The notes: generated from the sequence alone by a model not told the origin. Positions 1 to 6,504 are shown, counted from the stretch's first letter. The stretch: DNA of 6,558 bases from Thermoanaerobaculaceae bacterium (GCA_012798145.1 JAAZNT010000005.1:1-6558); one strand, 5' to 3'. Made by a program: numbers and translations.

Positions 1-2354
1 AGGAAACCGTATGTGTTTTTGATCAATAATCCATCGGGGAGATCATAATACTGTGAAGCGTGGCTATTGCCCCAAGCAGATGAGTAACCTCTTCCGCCGC
101 CTTCAAACTTTCCTTTGAGAGAGGAGAGCACATAAGAGCCGTTGAAGAACCAGTGGTTGGACATTCTTTTGTTTGCTTTAATTGTGAGAGATTTGTATCT
201 TCTTATCGGTTTGGGCCAAGGAGTTGGAGTTCCATAAACCATACCTTCCCAGTTTGAAAGCGGGAAGCCGGGAATATTGGGATAAGTTCCATCGGGATTG
301 CCGATGACATAATTGATATTGCCCTGTGCATCCATATAACCGATATCTTCGATAACCTGTTTGAGATCCCTGTATTGTGCGACAACGCTGATAGCAAAAT
401 CTGGTGTGATTTCAACATCAAATCCGCCCGCTACTTCGTCAGCATACTGGTTGCCAGTTCCCGGAAGAACTGTAGCGGCAACTCCACCAGAATAGATTGT
501 CATCCAAGGATCATAGTTCTTGAAGTATTCATAAATATATCCGTGACCCGGTTCCATTTCATTGAGGAAGCCGGTGGGGATTCTTTCAACATATCTTCCC
601 CAAGAGAGGTAGAACTTTGACCTTCCGTTTTTCCAAGGATCCCAAGAAACTGAAACTCTTGGAGACCAGGAATCAAGGTCAAAATATTGTCCATCAAGAG
701 GTTTCATACTGTTCTGTTCATATCTGATTCCGAGATTGAGGAGAAGTCCTTCTCTCAATGTCCATTTATCCTGAGCAAAAGCGGCAAAATAACCGCCTTT
801 TTCAAGGGTGTATGGATTTTCAGGGTAATATCTGAACCAATAGGAGTAAGCTGTTCTATCTTTAGTTGTCGGGTCACTGGTTTTTGGTCTAACCAAATAG
901 GTGTAAACTCCGCCTGTTGGTCCCTGATTGGTTGAAGAAAGACTGTTTTCTTTGGTTACTCCAAATTTGAATTCGTGTTTTTTGACTATGTATTGCACTT
1001 TAGCATAGATTTGCGAAAGGTCTCTGTCGTTGAATGAGTAGAATCCCGGTGTTGGATTGAGTTCGAGGCCGAGATAATAGTTTGTAGTTGAATGAACGCC
1101 ATACTGCCAGGATTCCCAAGGAATAATATCAAGTCTTGAATGACTCTTTCCCCAACCGACTTCAGAATAGAGGTTGTTTGTCCAAGTGGCGTACCACTGA
1201 ACGCCTGTATTGTAGCCGGACTGGAATCTTTTTGTCATCCTTGCCAGATCGCTTAAAGCAAAGGTTGAACCTTCATTGTAATAAATTCTTGAAGGATCAG
1301 AACTGATGCTGAATTCAAAATTGTGTTTGTCGGAGAGTCTGTAAGTGAGTTTTGCAGACCACATCCAAGAACGCCAAACATCGTCAAACTCAACATGCTT
1401 GCTGTAAGATTGTGGACCCCAAGAATTAGAATCGGTATAGGCTGAATGTGATGAACTGAAGTTGGGGTTGTATCCAACAAAGAACCAAAGACGGTCTTTA
1501 AGAATTGGACCGCCAAGGTCAAAGCCGTAATCGTAATCCTTGTATGAATTTGATTCGGAAACTGAAAAATCTGTTGAATGTCTCTTAGCGTTGAATGAAT
1601 CATCGGTGTAGTAGAAGAAAACTTCGCCGTGGAATTCATTTGAACCGCTCTTGGTCAACATATTGAAAAGACCGCCTGTTGAGCCGCTGTATTCTGCGTC
1701 CATTGAACCTGTTGCAACTTCGGTTTCACGGACAAAGTTGTAGTTGATGTTTGTTCCGAATGTTCCTGTCGCTGGGTCTGTGGTGTTGATTCCGTTGACC
1801 AAAAAGATGTTTTCACCGGCTGTTCCGCCTGCGACTGAGGGGTTGCCGCCAGTTCCAGAACTGACAACATTGGGAGCAAGATAGAGAGTGCTTTGATAGC
1901 TTCTTGCCACTGGAATGGTTTCGAGTTCTTCTTGTGTAAGGTTTGTCGCCACTTTTGTTTCTTTTAATGTTACTACTGGAGGACGTCCCACGACGACCAT
2001 TTCTTCGCCAGCCGCCATAAGAGTTACCATTGTGTTGGTTGTTGAGCCAAGGTTCACCTGGATGTTTGATTGAACAACCTTTCCAAAGCCCGGTGCTTCA
2101 ACGGTAAGTTTGTAGTCGCCTGCTGGTGGAAGGAAGGGGATTACAAATTCGCCTTCAAGACCAGTCTGGGTTCCTCTTGTTCCCTGCAGGAAGTTTGATG
2201 AAACGATTACTGTTGCTCCGGGAATTGGTTCTCCATTCGGGTCAAGAACCTTGCCCGCAAGGGAACCTGTGTTGCTGGATTGCGCCCACAAACCAGTCAC
2301 CAGAAGGATGGCGACGAGGAGCGTGAGCATTTTCGTTACGACCCTCAAATTCAT
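1..2354 (-). CDS. Oar-like TonB-dependent outer-membrane receptor, 5' part (truncated by window edge)
   Basis: The frame is open from the ATG at 2354 to the left edge (784 codons) with no stop, so the C-terminal barrel end is missing. Residues 1-24 form a Sec signal peptide (basic start, leucine-rich core, likely cleavage after GLWA). Residues about 30-112 resemble a carboxypeptidase-regulatory-like fold (GSLAGKVLDPNGEPIPGATV). EEMVVVG at 117-123 resembles a TonB box. A plug domain follows, with NIFLVNGINTTDP near 182-194, then DAEYSGSTGGLFNMLTKSG and SNEFHG up to about 243. From about 245 onward there are alternating aromatic-rich strands such as GGPILKDRLWFF, typical of a large TonB barrel. 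Families of this type take up large substrates or act as surface adhesion or export proteins; the substrate cannot be read from the sequence. The start is fixed by a strong Shine-Dalgarno; an in-frame ATG at 2330 would remove the basic end of the signal peptide. Family call is firm, specific role unknown. Confidence 0.9.
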   Translation of the reverse strand, partial: MNLRVVTKMLTLLVAILLVTGLWAQSSNTGSLAGKVLDPNGEPIPGATVIVSSNFLQGTRGTQTGLEGEFVIPFLPPAGDYKLTVEAPGFGKVVQSNIQVNLGSTTNTMVTLMAAGEEMVVVGRPPVVTLKETKVATNLTQEELETIPVARSYQSTLYLAPNVVSSGTGGNPSVAGGTAGENIFLVNGINTTDPATGTFGTNINYNFVRETEVATGSMDAEYSGSTGGLFNMLTKSGSNEFHGEVFFYYTDDSFNAKRHSTDFSVSESNSYKDYDYGFDLGGPILKDRLWFFVGYNPNFSSSHSAYTDSNSWGPQSYSKHVEFDDVWRSWMWSAKLTYRLSDKHNFEFSISSDPSRIYYNEGSTFALSDLARMTKRFQSGYNTGVQWYATWTNNLYSEVGWGKSHSRLDIIPWESWQYGVHSTTNYYLGLELNPTPGFYSFNDRDLSQIYAKVQYIVKKHEFKFGVTKENSLSSTNQGPTGGVYTYLVRPKTSDPTTKDRTAYSYWFRYYPENPYTLEKGGYFAAFAQDKWTLREGLLLNLGIRYEQNSMKPLDGQYFDLDSWSPRVSVSWDPWKNGRSKFYLSWGRYVERIPTGFLNEMEPGHGYIYEYFKNYDPWMTIYSGGVAATVLPGTGNQYADEVAGGFDVEITPDFAISVVAQYRDLKQVIEDIGYMDAQGNINYVIGNPDGTYPNIPGFPLSNWEGMVYGTPTPWPKPIRRYKSLTIKANKRMSNHWFFNGSYVLSSLKGKFEGGGRGYSSAWGNSHASQYYDLPDGLLIKNTYGF

Positions 2355-2360
2355 TTGTGT

Positions 2361-2368
2361 ACCTCCTT
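2361..2368 (-). promoter_or_regulatory. Ribosome binding site of the receptor gene
   Basis: Read on the minus strand this is AAGGAGGT, close to a perfect Shine-Dalgarno, placed 6 nt before the ATG at 2354. It decides between that ATG and the in-frame ATG at 2330, which has no comparable site at the right distance. Confidence 0.85.
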
Positions 2369-2409
2369 TCAAACTTTCTTCCAAAATCTCAAACACAAAA
2401 TAACACACT

Positions 2410-2426
2410 TAAGGGAAAATCCCTTA
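2410..2426. repeat. Perfect 7-bp inverted repeat in the receptor leader
   Basis: TAAGGGA and TCCCTTA are separated by AAA, giving a perfect 17-bp palindrome-like element. It lies between the predicted minus-strand -10 box and the receptor start, about 10-26 nt downstream of the expected transcription start. It could be an operator placed just after the start site or a short hairpin near the 5' end of the mRNA. It has no T-run that would make it a terminator in the minus direction. The symmetry is seen directly; the role is inferred. Confidence 0.5.
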
Positions 2427-2442
2427 CTCCACAGACGCTATA

Positions 2443-2472
2443 ATCTTAACATTACAAATTTCTAAAAGTCAA
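2443..2472 (-). promoter_or_regulatory. Predicted sigma70-type promoter of the receptor gene
   Basis: On the minus strand, TTGACT (2472-2467, five of six matches to the -35 consensus) is followed after 18 nt by TAAGAT (2448-2443, four of six to the -10 consensus). The start would fall near 2436, giving an untranslated leader of about 80 nt that contains the inverted repeat at 2410-2426. This is a consensus match by eye only. Confidence 0.45.
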
Positions 2473-2485
2473 GTCCAAACCCCCC

Positions 2486-2515
2486 TTGTCAAGAGCAATT
2501 TTTTTCTGATAGAAT
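2486..2515 (+). promoter_or_regulatory. Predicted sigma70-type promoter of the receiver-PilZ gene
   Basis: TTGTCA (2486-2491) and TAGAAT (2510-2515) each match consensus at five of six positions and are 18 nt apart. Transcription would start near 2522, leaving a leader of only about 17 nt that is almost wholly the ribosome binding site (GAGGGAG, 2529-2535). The -35 box lies 13 bp from the -35 box of the opposite promoter, so the two transcripts start back to back. Confidence 0.5.
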
Positions 2516-2538
2516 AGAACCTTTGAAAGAGGGAGTAA

Positions 2539-3210
2539 GTGGCGAAGAAAATACTTATTCTTGAATGCGAGATACCGGTCATACCTTTTGAAGATACGCT
2601 TCTGTTAAGAAAAGAAAATGAACTATTGAGGGCGAGCAGCGGAAATGAGGCGTTTAACCTGCTTGAAAACAATAAAATAGACCTTTTAATAATGGATGAC
2701 AAACTGCCCGATTTTACGGTTGAAGATTTTGTTGCCGATGTGCGAAAAAATCCAAAAAACAGAGAAATTTCAATAATTCTCCTCTCTTCTGTGGTTAAAG
2801 AGCCTCCGAAGGGGGTCAATTCACTTCTTCCAAAGCCAATTGTAAGCGCCGATTTTAACGAGGCGTGCAAGAAACTTCTTCAGGTAGAATCAAGAAAGGA
2901 TATGAGACTTCTTGTTTATGTTCAGGTTCAAGGTTTTGTGCATTCAAATTTCTTTTTGTGCAATTCAAGAAATCTCTCTGCAAGCGGAATTTTGATTTTG
3001 ACTACAAAAAATCTTAAATTGGGAGACAGTGTCCAGCTTCAAATAACTCTGCCCCGTGAAAAAGAAAAAGTGAAAGCGTTTGCAAAAGTTGTCAGAGAAG
3101 CGAAGGAAGTTTCAAGCCAGTTGAACGCTTACGGGCTGCATTTTATAGAAATTTCAGAAAAAGACAGAGAAAGAATAAGAAAATTCATTCAGGAAGAAAA
3201 ACATCAGTGA
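2539..3210 (+). CDS. Receiver-like + PilZ domain protein, probable cyclic-di-GMP effector
   Basis: The 223-residue soluble protein has two domains. Residues 1-115 look like a response-regulator receiver: a beta-1 strand KKILILE, a candidate phospho-acceptor D53 in LLIMDDKLPD, a serine near 83 after IILLS, and K99 in LLPKPI. The acidic pair normally following beta-1 is replaced by E9-C10-E11, so metal binding and phosphorylation may be weakened. Residues about 117-220 form a PilZ domain with both ligand motifs: RxxxR at R119-R123 and NxSxxG at N145-G150. PilZ domains with these motifs usually bind cyclic di-GMP and control motility, exopolysaccharide or gene expression. There is no DNA-binding or output domain, so action through a protein partner is likely. 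The start is GTG: a TAA sits directly before it and the next ATG is residue 52, inside the receiver fold. The gene stands alone, divergent from the receptor and convergent with ruvA. Domain calls are firm; the target is unknown. Confidence 0.87.
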   Translation: MAKKILILECEIPVIPFEDTLLLRKENELLRASSGNEAFNLLENNKIDLLIMDDKLPDFTVEDFVADVRKNPKNREISIILLSSVVKEPPKGVNSLLPKPIVSADFNEACKKLLQVESRKDMRLLVYVQVQGFVHSNFFLCNSRNLSASGILILTTKNLKLGDSVQLQITLPREKEKVKAFAKVVREAKEVSSQLNAYGLHFIEISEKDRERIRKFIQEEKHQ

Positions 3211-3794
3211 GATAGGATCTGAAGGGCTATTTTTACCAAATTCTCCACATTCAAAACTGTTTCTTGATTTTTTGCCTGATTTACAGCGTTAAGCGCTTCA
3301 TTGGTTTTGTATCCAAGAGATTCAAGGGCGCATACCGCTTCGTAGATTGTGTCTCTTTCAGACGGAGATCTTTCTTCGGATGAAACAGTTGCAACAAAGG
3401 GAAGGTCTTTCTCTTTCAGTTCAAGAAGTATTCTTTCTGCCGTTTTTTTGCCTACTTTGGGAATTCCGATAAATCTCTTTGCGTTTTGTTCTTTAATTGC
3501 TATGAAAAAATCTTCATAAGACATACTTGAAAGAATCGCAAGCGCTGTTTGGGGACCGATTCCATGAATATTTCTCAGCGTGCAAAAAAGCTCTCTCTCT
3601 TCCTTTCTTAAAAAACCGAAAAGTTGAATAGAATCTGTCCTTACCTCAGTATGAACAAAAAGGTCGGTTTCTTCTCCCTTTATCGCTGAACTGGTAGTGA
3701 TGGGAACAGAAACAAGGTAACCAACTCCATTAACATCTATAACCAAAGAAGTGGGGTTTTTTTCGAGAACTTTTCCTTTTAAGCGCGCTATCAT
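3204..3794 (-). CDS. ruvA: Holliday junction branch-migration subunit RuvA
   Basis: The 196-residue protein is full length for RuvA (E. coli 203). RuvA tetramers clamp the four-way junction in recombination and replication-fork repair and load the RuvB motor. Residues 1-62 are the OB-fold domain (MIARLKGKV, VNGVGYLV, LFGF). Residues 71-130 carry two helix-hairpin-helix motifs, NIHGIGPQTALAILS (75-89) and GIPKVGKKTAERILLELK (110-127), which grip the DNA backbone. After a serine- and glutamate-rich linker, residues about 148-196 form the RuvB-contacting domain (EAVCALESLGY). At the acidic pin the usual R-E-D becomes R52-T53-D54, so one acidic residue appears lost. The start lies 4 nt after the ruvC stop, with only a distant purine-rich site (AGGAAAGG, 11-nt spacer), which suggests translational coupling. 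No ruvB follows: the stop overlaps the convergent PilZ gene by 7 bp. Identification is very secure. Confidence 0.97.
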   Translation of the reverse strand: MIARLKGKVLEKNPTSLVIDVNGVGYLVSVPITTSSAIKGEETDLFVHTEVRTDSIQLFGFLRKEERELFCTLRNIHGIGPQTALAILSSMSYEDFFIAIKEQNAKRFIGIPKVGKKTAERILLELKEKDLPFVATVSSEERSPSERDTIYEAVCALESLGYKTNEALNAVNQAKNQETVLNVENLVKIALQILSH

Positions 3795-3798
3795 CTTA

Positions 3799-4272
3799 TT
3801 AAAAACCTTTCCTTAAAGCCGTTGTAATTGCAATAGCAAGGGCGTCTGAAGCGTCCAACGATTTTGGCCGGGAAGAAAGTCCAAGAATAGTGCAAACCAT
3901 AAAAGCGACTTGCCCTTTTTCTGCTCTTCCGTTTCCCGTTAAGCACGATTTAATAAGCGTGGGAGCAAATTCTTTAATTCTTATGCCGTTTAAGTGAGCG
4001 GAAGATATCGCCGCACCTCTTATCTGTCCAAGTTTTAAAGCGCTCTTTGGGTTTTTCGAAACGAAAATATCCTCTACTCCAACAATATCTGGTTTAAACT
4101 CACGCCACAAAGAATTTAATTTGTCAAAAACAATTCCAATCCTGTCAGGGAAAGGTGTTTCAGAAGGCAGTCTGACCGTTCCATAATCCACCAAAACCAA
4201 AGAACTCCCTTCTTCATCAATTATTCCGTAACCGGTTGAAAGAGAGCCGCAGTCAATGCCAGCAAGGCGCAT
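3799..4272 (-). CDS. ruvC: Crossover junction endodeoxyribonuclease RuvC
   Basis: RuvC is the dimeric, metal-dependent resolvase that nicks Holliday junctions symmetrically, working with RuvA and RuvB. The 157-residue length is normal for the family. All four catalytic acids of its RNase H-like fold are present: D7 (GIDCGSLSTGYG), E67 (VGVEDIF), D140 and D143 (LDASDALAIA). The conserved segment FAPTLIKSCLTGNGRAEKGQV at about 102-122 is intact, with the GxGRAxKxQV core. Motif I has cysteine at position 8 where E. coli-type proteins have proline; the acidic residue is unaffected. The ATG shares its A with the TGA stop of yebC (TGATG), so translation is probably coupled, and ruvA follows after 4 nt. 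The gene thus sits in a yebC-ruvC-ruvA operon. No sign of damage; identification is very secure. Confidence 0.97.
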   Translation of the reverse strand: MRLAGIDCGSLSTGYGIIDEEGSSLVLVDYGTVRLPSETPFPDRIGIVFDKLNSLWREFKPDIVGVEDIFVSKNPKSALKLGQIRGAAISSAHLNGIRIKEFAPTLIKSCLTGNGRAEKGQVAFMVCTILGLSSRPKSLDASDALAIAITTALRKGF

Positions 4273-5021
4273 CAGTTGCCCAAAGATTCCAGTTCTTTGT
4301 CGTCTATGTCAAAGTTTGCCCACACATTTGCCACATCGTCGTTGTCTTCCAGAGCGTCAAGCATCTTGAGAAGACTCTTTGCGTGGTCGCCCTCCAAATG
4401 AACAGAGACTTGGGGGGTGTAAACAGGTTTTACAGCGGTTGGCTTTAGTCCGTTTTTAGAAAGAGATTCCGCAACCTGATTGAAAGTTTCAAAGGATGCT
4501 ACAACAATAAAATTTTCCCCATCATTTTGAACATCATCCGCTCCCGCTTCTATCGCAAGTTCCATCAGTTTGTCTTCTGTTGTCTGACTCATCGGGATTA
4601 TAATGTGTCCTTCCCTCTTAAAGTTTCTTGAAGCGCTGCCCGGAACGCCCAAACTTCCTCCGTATTTAGTGAAAATATGGCGGATTTCTCCGGTTGTTCT
4701 ATTTCTGTTGTCTGTTTGAACTTCAACCATTATCGCTACGCCAGATGGTCCAAAGCCCTCAAACAAGATTTCTTCAATCGCGTCTCCGCCTTCTGCTCCT
4801 GTTCCTCTTGCGATAGCCCTTTTTATGTTGTCGTTGGGCATATTTATTTCTCTTCCTGCCTGAATGGCGTTTCGCAATCTCGGGTTGTGTTCGGGATCGC
4901 CTCCGCCAAGCCTTGCCGCCACGATAATCTCTTTGGCGACTTTAGTAAACATTTTTCCCCTTTTCGCGTCCTGAGCGCCCTTTCTTGCCTTTATGTTTGC
5001 CCATTTGTTATGACCTGACAT
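4272..5021 (-). CDS. yebC: YebC/PmpR (TACO1) family protein
   Basis: The 249-residue product matches the family end to end: the start MSGHNKWANIKARKG, the N-terminal helical domain with NPRLRNAI (46-53) and MPNDNIKRAI (61-70), the central FEGFGPSGVAIMVE (87-100) and TDNRNRT (103-109), GGSLGVPGSASRNF (121-134), and the acidic C-terminal DALEDNDDVANVWANFDID (222-240). Family members were first described as DNA-binding regulators. Mitochondrial TACO1 and several bacterial members are now tied to translation, easing ribosome stalling, so a translation role is at least as likely as a transcriptional one here. It is the first gene of the operon with ruvC (TGATG overlap) and ruvA, an arrangement seen in many bacteria. 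A strong Shine-Dalgarno lies 8 nt before the ATG. Identification is secure; the molecular role in this organism is inferred. Confidence 0.97.
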   Translation of the reverse strand: MSGHNKWANIKARKGAQDAKRGKMFTKVAKEIIVAARLGGGDPEHNPRLRNAIQAGREINMPNDNIKRAIARGTGAEGGDAIEEILFEGFGPSGVAIMVEVQTDNRNRTTGEIRHIFTKYGGSLGVPGSASRNFKREGHIIIPMSQTTEDKLMELAIEAGADDVQNDGENFIVVASFETFNQVAESLSKNGLKPTAVKPVYTPQVSVHLEGDHAKSLLKMLDALEDNDDVANVWANFDIDDKELESLGN

Positions 5022-5029
5022 ATCTGTAT

Positions 5030-5036
5030 CCTCCTT
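5030..5036 (-). promoter_or_regulatory. Ribosome binding site of yebC
   Basis: On the minus strand the site reads AAGGAGG, 8 nt before the ATG at 5021. It is by far the strongest ribosome binding site of the three-gene operon; ruvC and ruvA seem to rely on coupling. Confidence 0.85.
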
Positions 5037-5055
5037 AAAAGAAATTTAAAACAAC

Positions 5056-5085
5056 ATTTTACAACAAAAAGAGTTATCTTGGAAA
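5056..5085 (-). promoter_or_regulatory. Possible promoter of the yebC-ruvC-ruvA operon
   Basis: On the minus strand TTTCCA (5085-5080, four of six to -35) and TAAAAT (5061-5056, five of six to -10) are 18 nt apart. Transcription would start near 5049, about 28 nt before the yebC ATG. This is the best match in the 91-bp spacer shared with xseA, but the region is AT-rich and chance matches are likely. Confidence 0.35.
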
Positions 5086-5112
5086 TTTTCAAAAAAGATG
5101 GTAACCTGAAAA

Positions 5113-6453
5113 ATGGTTAAGTTTTTTAACGAAAAGCCTCTCTATTCAGTATCGGAAATCACTAAAATTCTTGACGCAGAATTGTCAACGGCTTTTGCGG
5201 ACATTTTTGTTGAGGGCGAGGTTGGCGATTGTGCAAAGAGCAAAAGCGGCCATATCTATTTTAAACTAAAAGATGAAGAAGCCTCAATAAAAGTTGTGAT
5301 ATTTAGAAACGCGGCTTTAAAGATAGCATTCTCTATTGAGAACGGGATGCTTTTGATTGTAAGAGGGAGAATAAGTCTATACCAGAAAACCGGAGACCTC
5401 CAATTATACGCTGATTATGCTGAGCCCTCTGGAATAGGCGCTCTCCAGATGAAAATTGAGCAGGCGAAAAAAAATCTTCAAAAAGATGGGCTTACTGATC
5501 CGCAAAGAAAAAGAAAGATTCCGCCTTATCCCAGATGTGTTGGCGTTGTCACTTCGCTTGAAGGAGCCGCGATCAGAGATTTTATCTCTATTTTGAAAAG
5601 AAGGGGAGCGGCGATAGATGTAATTATCGCCTGCGCTGCTGTTCAAGGAAAAGATTCTGTTCAGGAACTTAAAAATGGGCTGAAGAAGCTTTACGAAAGA
5701 AGAGATGTTGATATTATCGTGATTACAAGGGGCGGAGGTTCGATGGAAGACCTGATGTCCTTCAATGATGAATCTCTTGCAAGACTTTTGGCTGAAAGCC
5801 CTATTCCAACAATAAGCGCTGTCGGGCACGAAATTGATACAGTGCTGACGGATTTAACAGCAGATCTGCGCGCTCCGACTCCGTCCGCGGCGGCGGAGAT
5901 AATAAGCCAGAGTTACTTTTCGCTTAGAAATGATTTAATCAACTCAGAAAAAAAGATAGCCGAAGCGATGCGCAACATTCTATATTTGAAAAACACAAAA
6001 CTTACCATTTTTGATGAAAAAAGAGGCGCAAGGACGCTGATTTGGAAAATTGAAAAACTTGAAGAGAGAAGAGATCGAAGTTTTAATTTTAATGTAGGGC
6101 TGAAGAAAATTTTAAATTTGGAGCAAATAGCAGTTTCAATCTCAAAAAGATTATCTCCAAGTGCTATTTACAGTAATCATTTGAATACTCAAAAGCGGGT
6201 GAAAACGATTTATGAAACAATTCTGTCAAAAATAAACTCCAAACTTGAATTGTTAGAGAGTAACTTCAATGGCAAAGTTCAGATGATACAGGAAAGAAGT
6301 CCTATGAATATACTTTCAAGGGGTTATGCTATTGTAAAAAATAGGGAAGGAAAGGCGATAAAAAGATCCTTAGATGTTGAATTGAACGAAATTTTGAAGG
6401 TCATTCTTTTTGAGGGAGAATTGAAAGTCAAAGTTGAAGAAAAGAGTAGTTGA
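5113..6453 (+). CDS. xseA: Exodeoxyribonuclease VII large subunit
   Basis: XseA is the catalytic subunit of exonuclease VII, which with several copies of the small subunit XseB degrades single-stranded DNA from either end and acts in repair. The 446-residue length is normal. Residues 8-103 form the N-terminal OB fold (YSVSEITKIL, IFVEGEVGD, SGHIYFKLKDE). The catalytic domain from about 130 to 265 carries VGVVTSLEGAAIRD, TRGGGSMEDLMSFNDE and AVGHEIDTVLTDLTADLRAP followed by TPSAAAE. D156, R206, H239 and D242 match the residues known to be essential in E. coli (D155, R205, H238, D241). Residues about 266-395 are long charged helices expected to form the coiled coil that binds XseB, and the conserved C-terminal segment SPMNILSRGYAIV begins at 396. 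Start choice: an in-frame TGA at 5107-5109 lies just upstream, so this ATG is the first possible one, though it has no clear Shine-Dalgarno. It diverges from yebC; xseB is not next to it. Identification is very secure. Confidence 0.97.
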   Translation: MVKFFNEKPLYSVSEITKILDAELSTAFADIFVEGEVGDCAKSKSGHIYFKLKDEEASIKVVIFRNAALKIAFSIENGMLLIVRGRISLYQKTGDLQLYADYAEPSGIGALQMKIEQAKKNLQKDGLTDPQRKRKIPPYPRCVGVVTSLEGAAIRDFISILKRRGAAIDVIIACAAVQGKDSVQELKNGLKKLYERRDVDIIVITRGGGSMEDLMSFNDESLARLLAESPIPTISAVGHEIDTVLTDLTADLRAPTPSAAAEIISQSYFSLRNDLINSEKKIAEAMRNILYLKNTKLTIFDEKRGARTLIWKIEKLEERRDRSFNFNVGLKKILNLEQIAVSISKRLSPSAIYSNHLNTQKRVKTIYETILSKINSKLELLESNFNGKVQMIQERSPMNILSRGYAIVKNREGKAIKRSLDVELNEILKVILFEGELKVKVEEKSS

Positions 6454-6462
6454 AATTCCTTA

Positions 6463-6492
6463 TTGCGCATAAAATTTTTTTTATGGTAAAAT
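6463..6492 (+). promoter_or_regulatory. Possible extended -10 promoter for the gene at the right edge
   Basis: TAAAAT at 6487-6492 is preceded by TGG, forming an extended -10 (TGnTAAAAT), with a weak -35 (TTGCGC, 6463-6468) 18 nt upstream. The spacer holds an AT-only inverted repeat, CATAAAA/TTTTATG at 6468-6485. Transcription would start near 6499, about 18 nt before the ATG. Such a promoter would separate this gene from xseA. It is a consensus match by eye. Confidence 0.4.
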
Positions 6493-6504
6493 AAACTTGG
6501 ATAG

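Noticed and set aside
203..2326. Several short open frames of 60-130 codons on both strands inside the receptor gene
   Set aside because: They lie in other frames of a continuous 784-codon frame with clear family motifs, have no convincing ribosome binding sites and encode nothing recognisable.
2487..2492. A perfect TTGACA on the minus strand as the receptor -35 box
   Set aside because: No acceptable -10 hexamer lies 16-18 nt downstream of it; the TTGACT at 2472-2467 pairs better with TAAGAT.
2469..2870. A 133-codon minus-strand open frame across the promoter region and the PilZ gene
   Set aside because: It is antisense to a clearly coding receiver domain, has no family resemblance and would cover both predicted promoters.
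3212..3234. ATAG...CTAT followed by five T as a terminator of the PilZ gene
   Set aside because: A four-pair A-T-rich stem with an 11-nt loop is too weak to call an intrinsic terminator.
4677..5018. A plus-strand open frame of 113 codons antisense to yebC
   Set aside because: The opposite strand encodes a full-length YebC; this product is rich in cysteine, phenylalanine and serine as expected of a shadow frame.
5404..5829. A minus-strand open frame of 141 codons inside xseA
   Set aside because: It runs antisense to the catalytic domain of XseA and shows no motif or start signal of its own.
6468..6485. CATAAAA/TTTTATG inverted repeat as a terminator for xseA
   Set aside because: The stem is almost wholly A-T and would be too weak, and it overlaps the predicted promoter of the next gene. 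An operator role is possible but unsupported.
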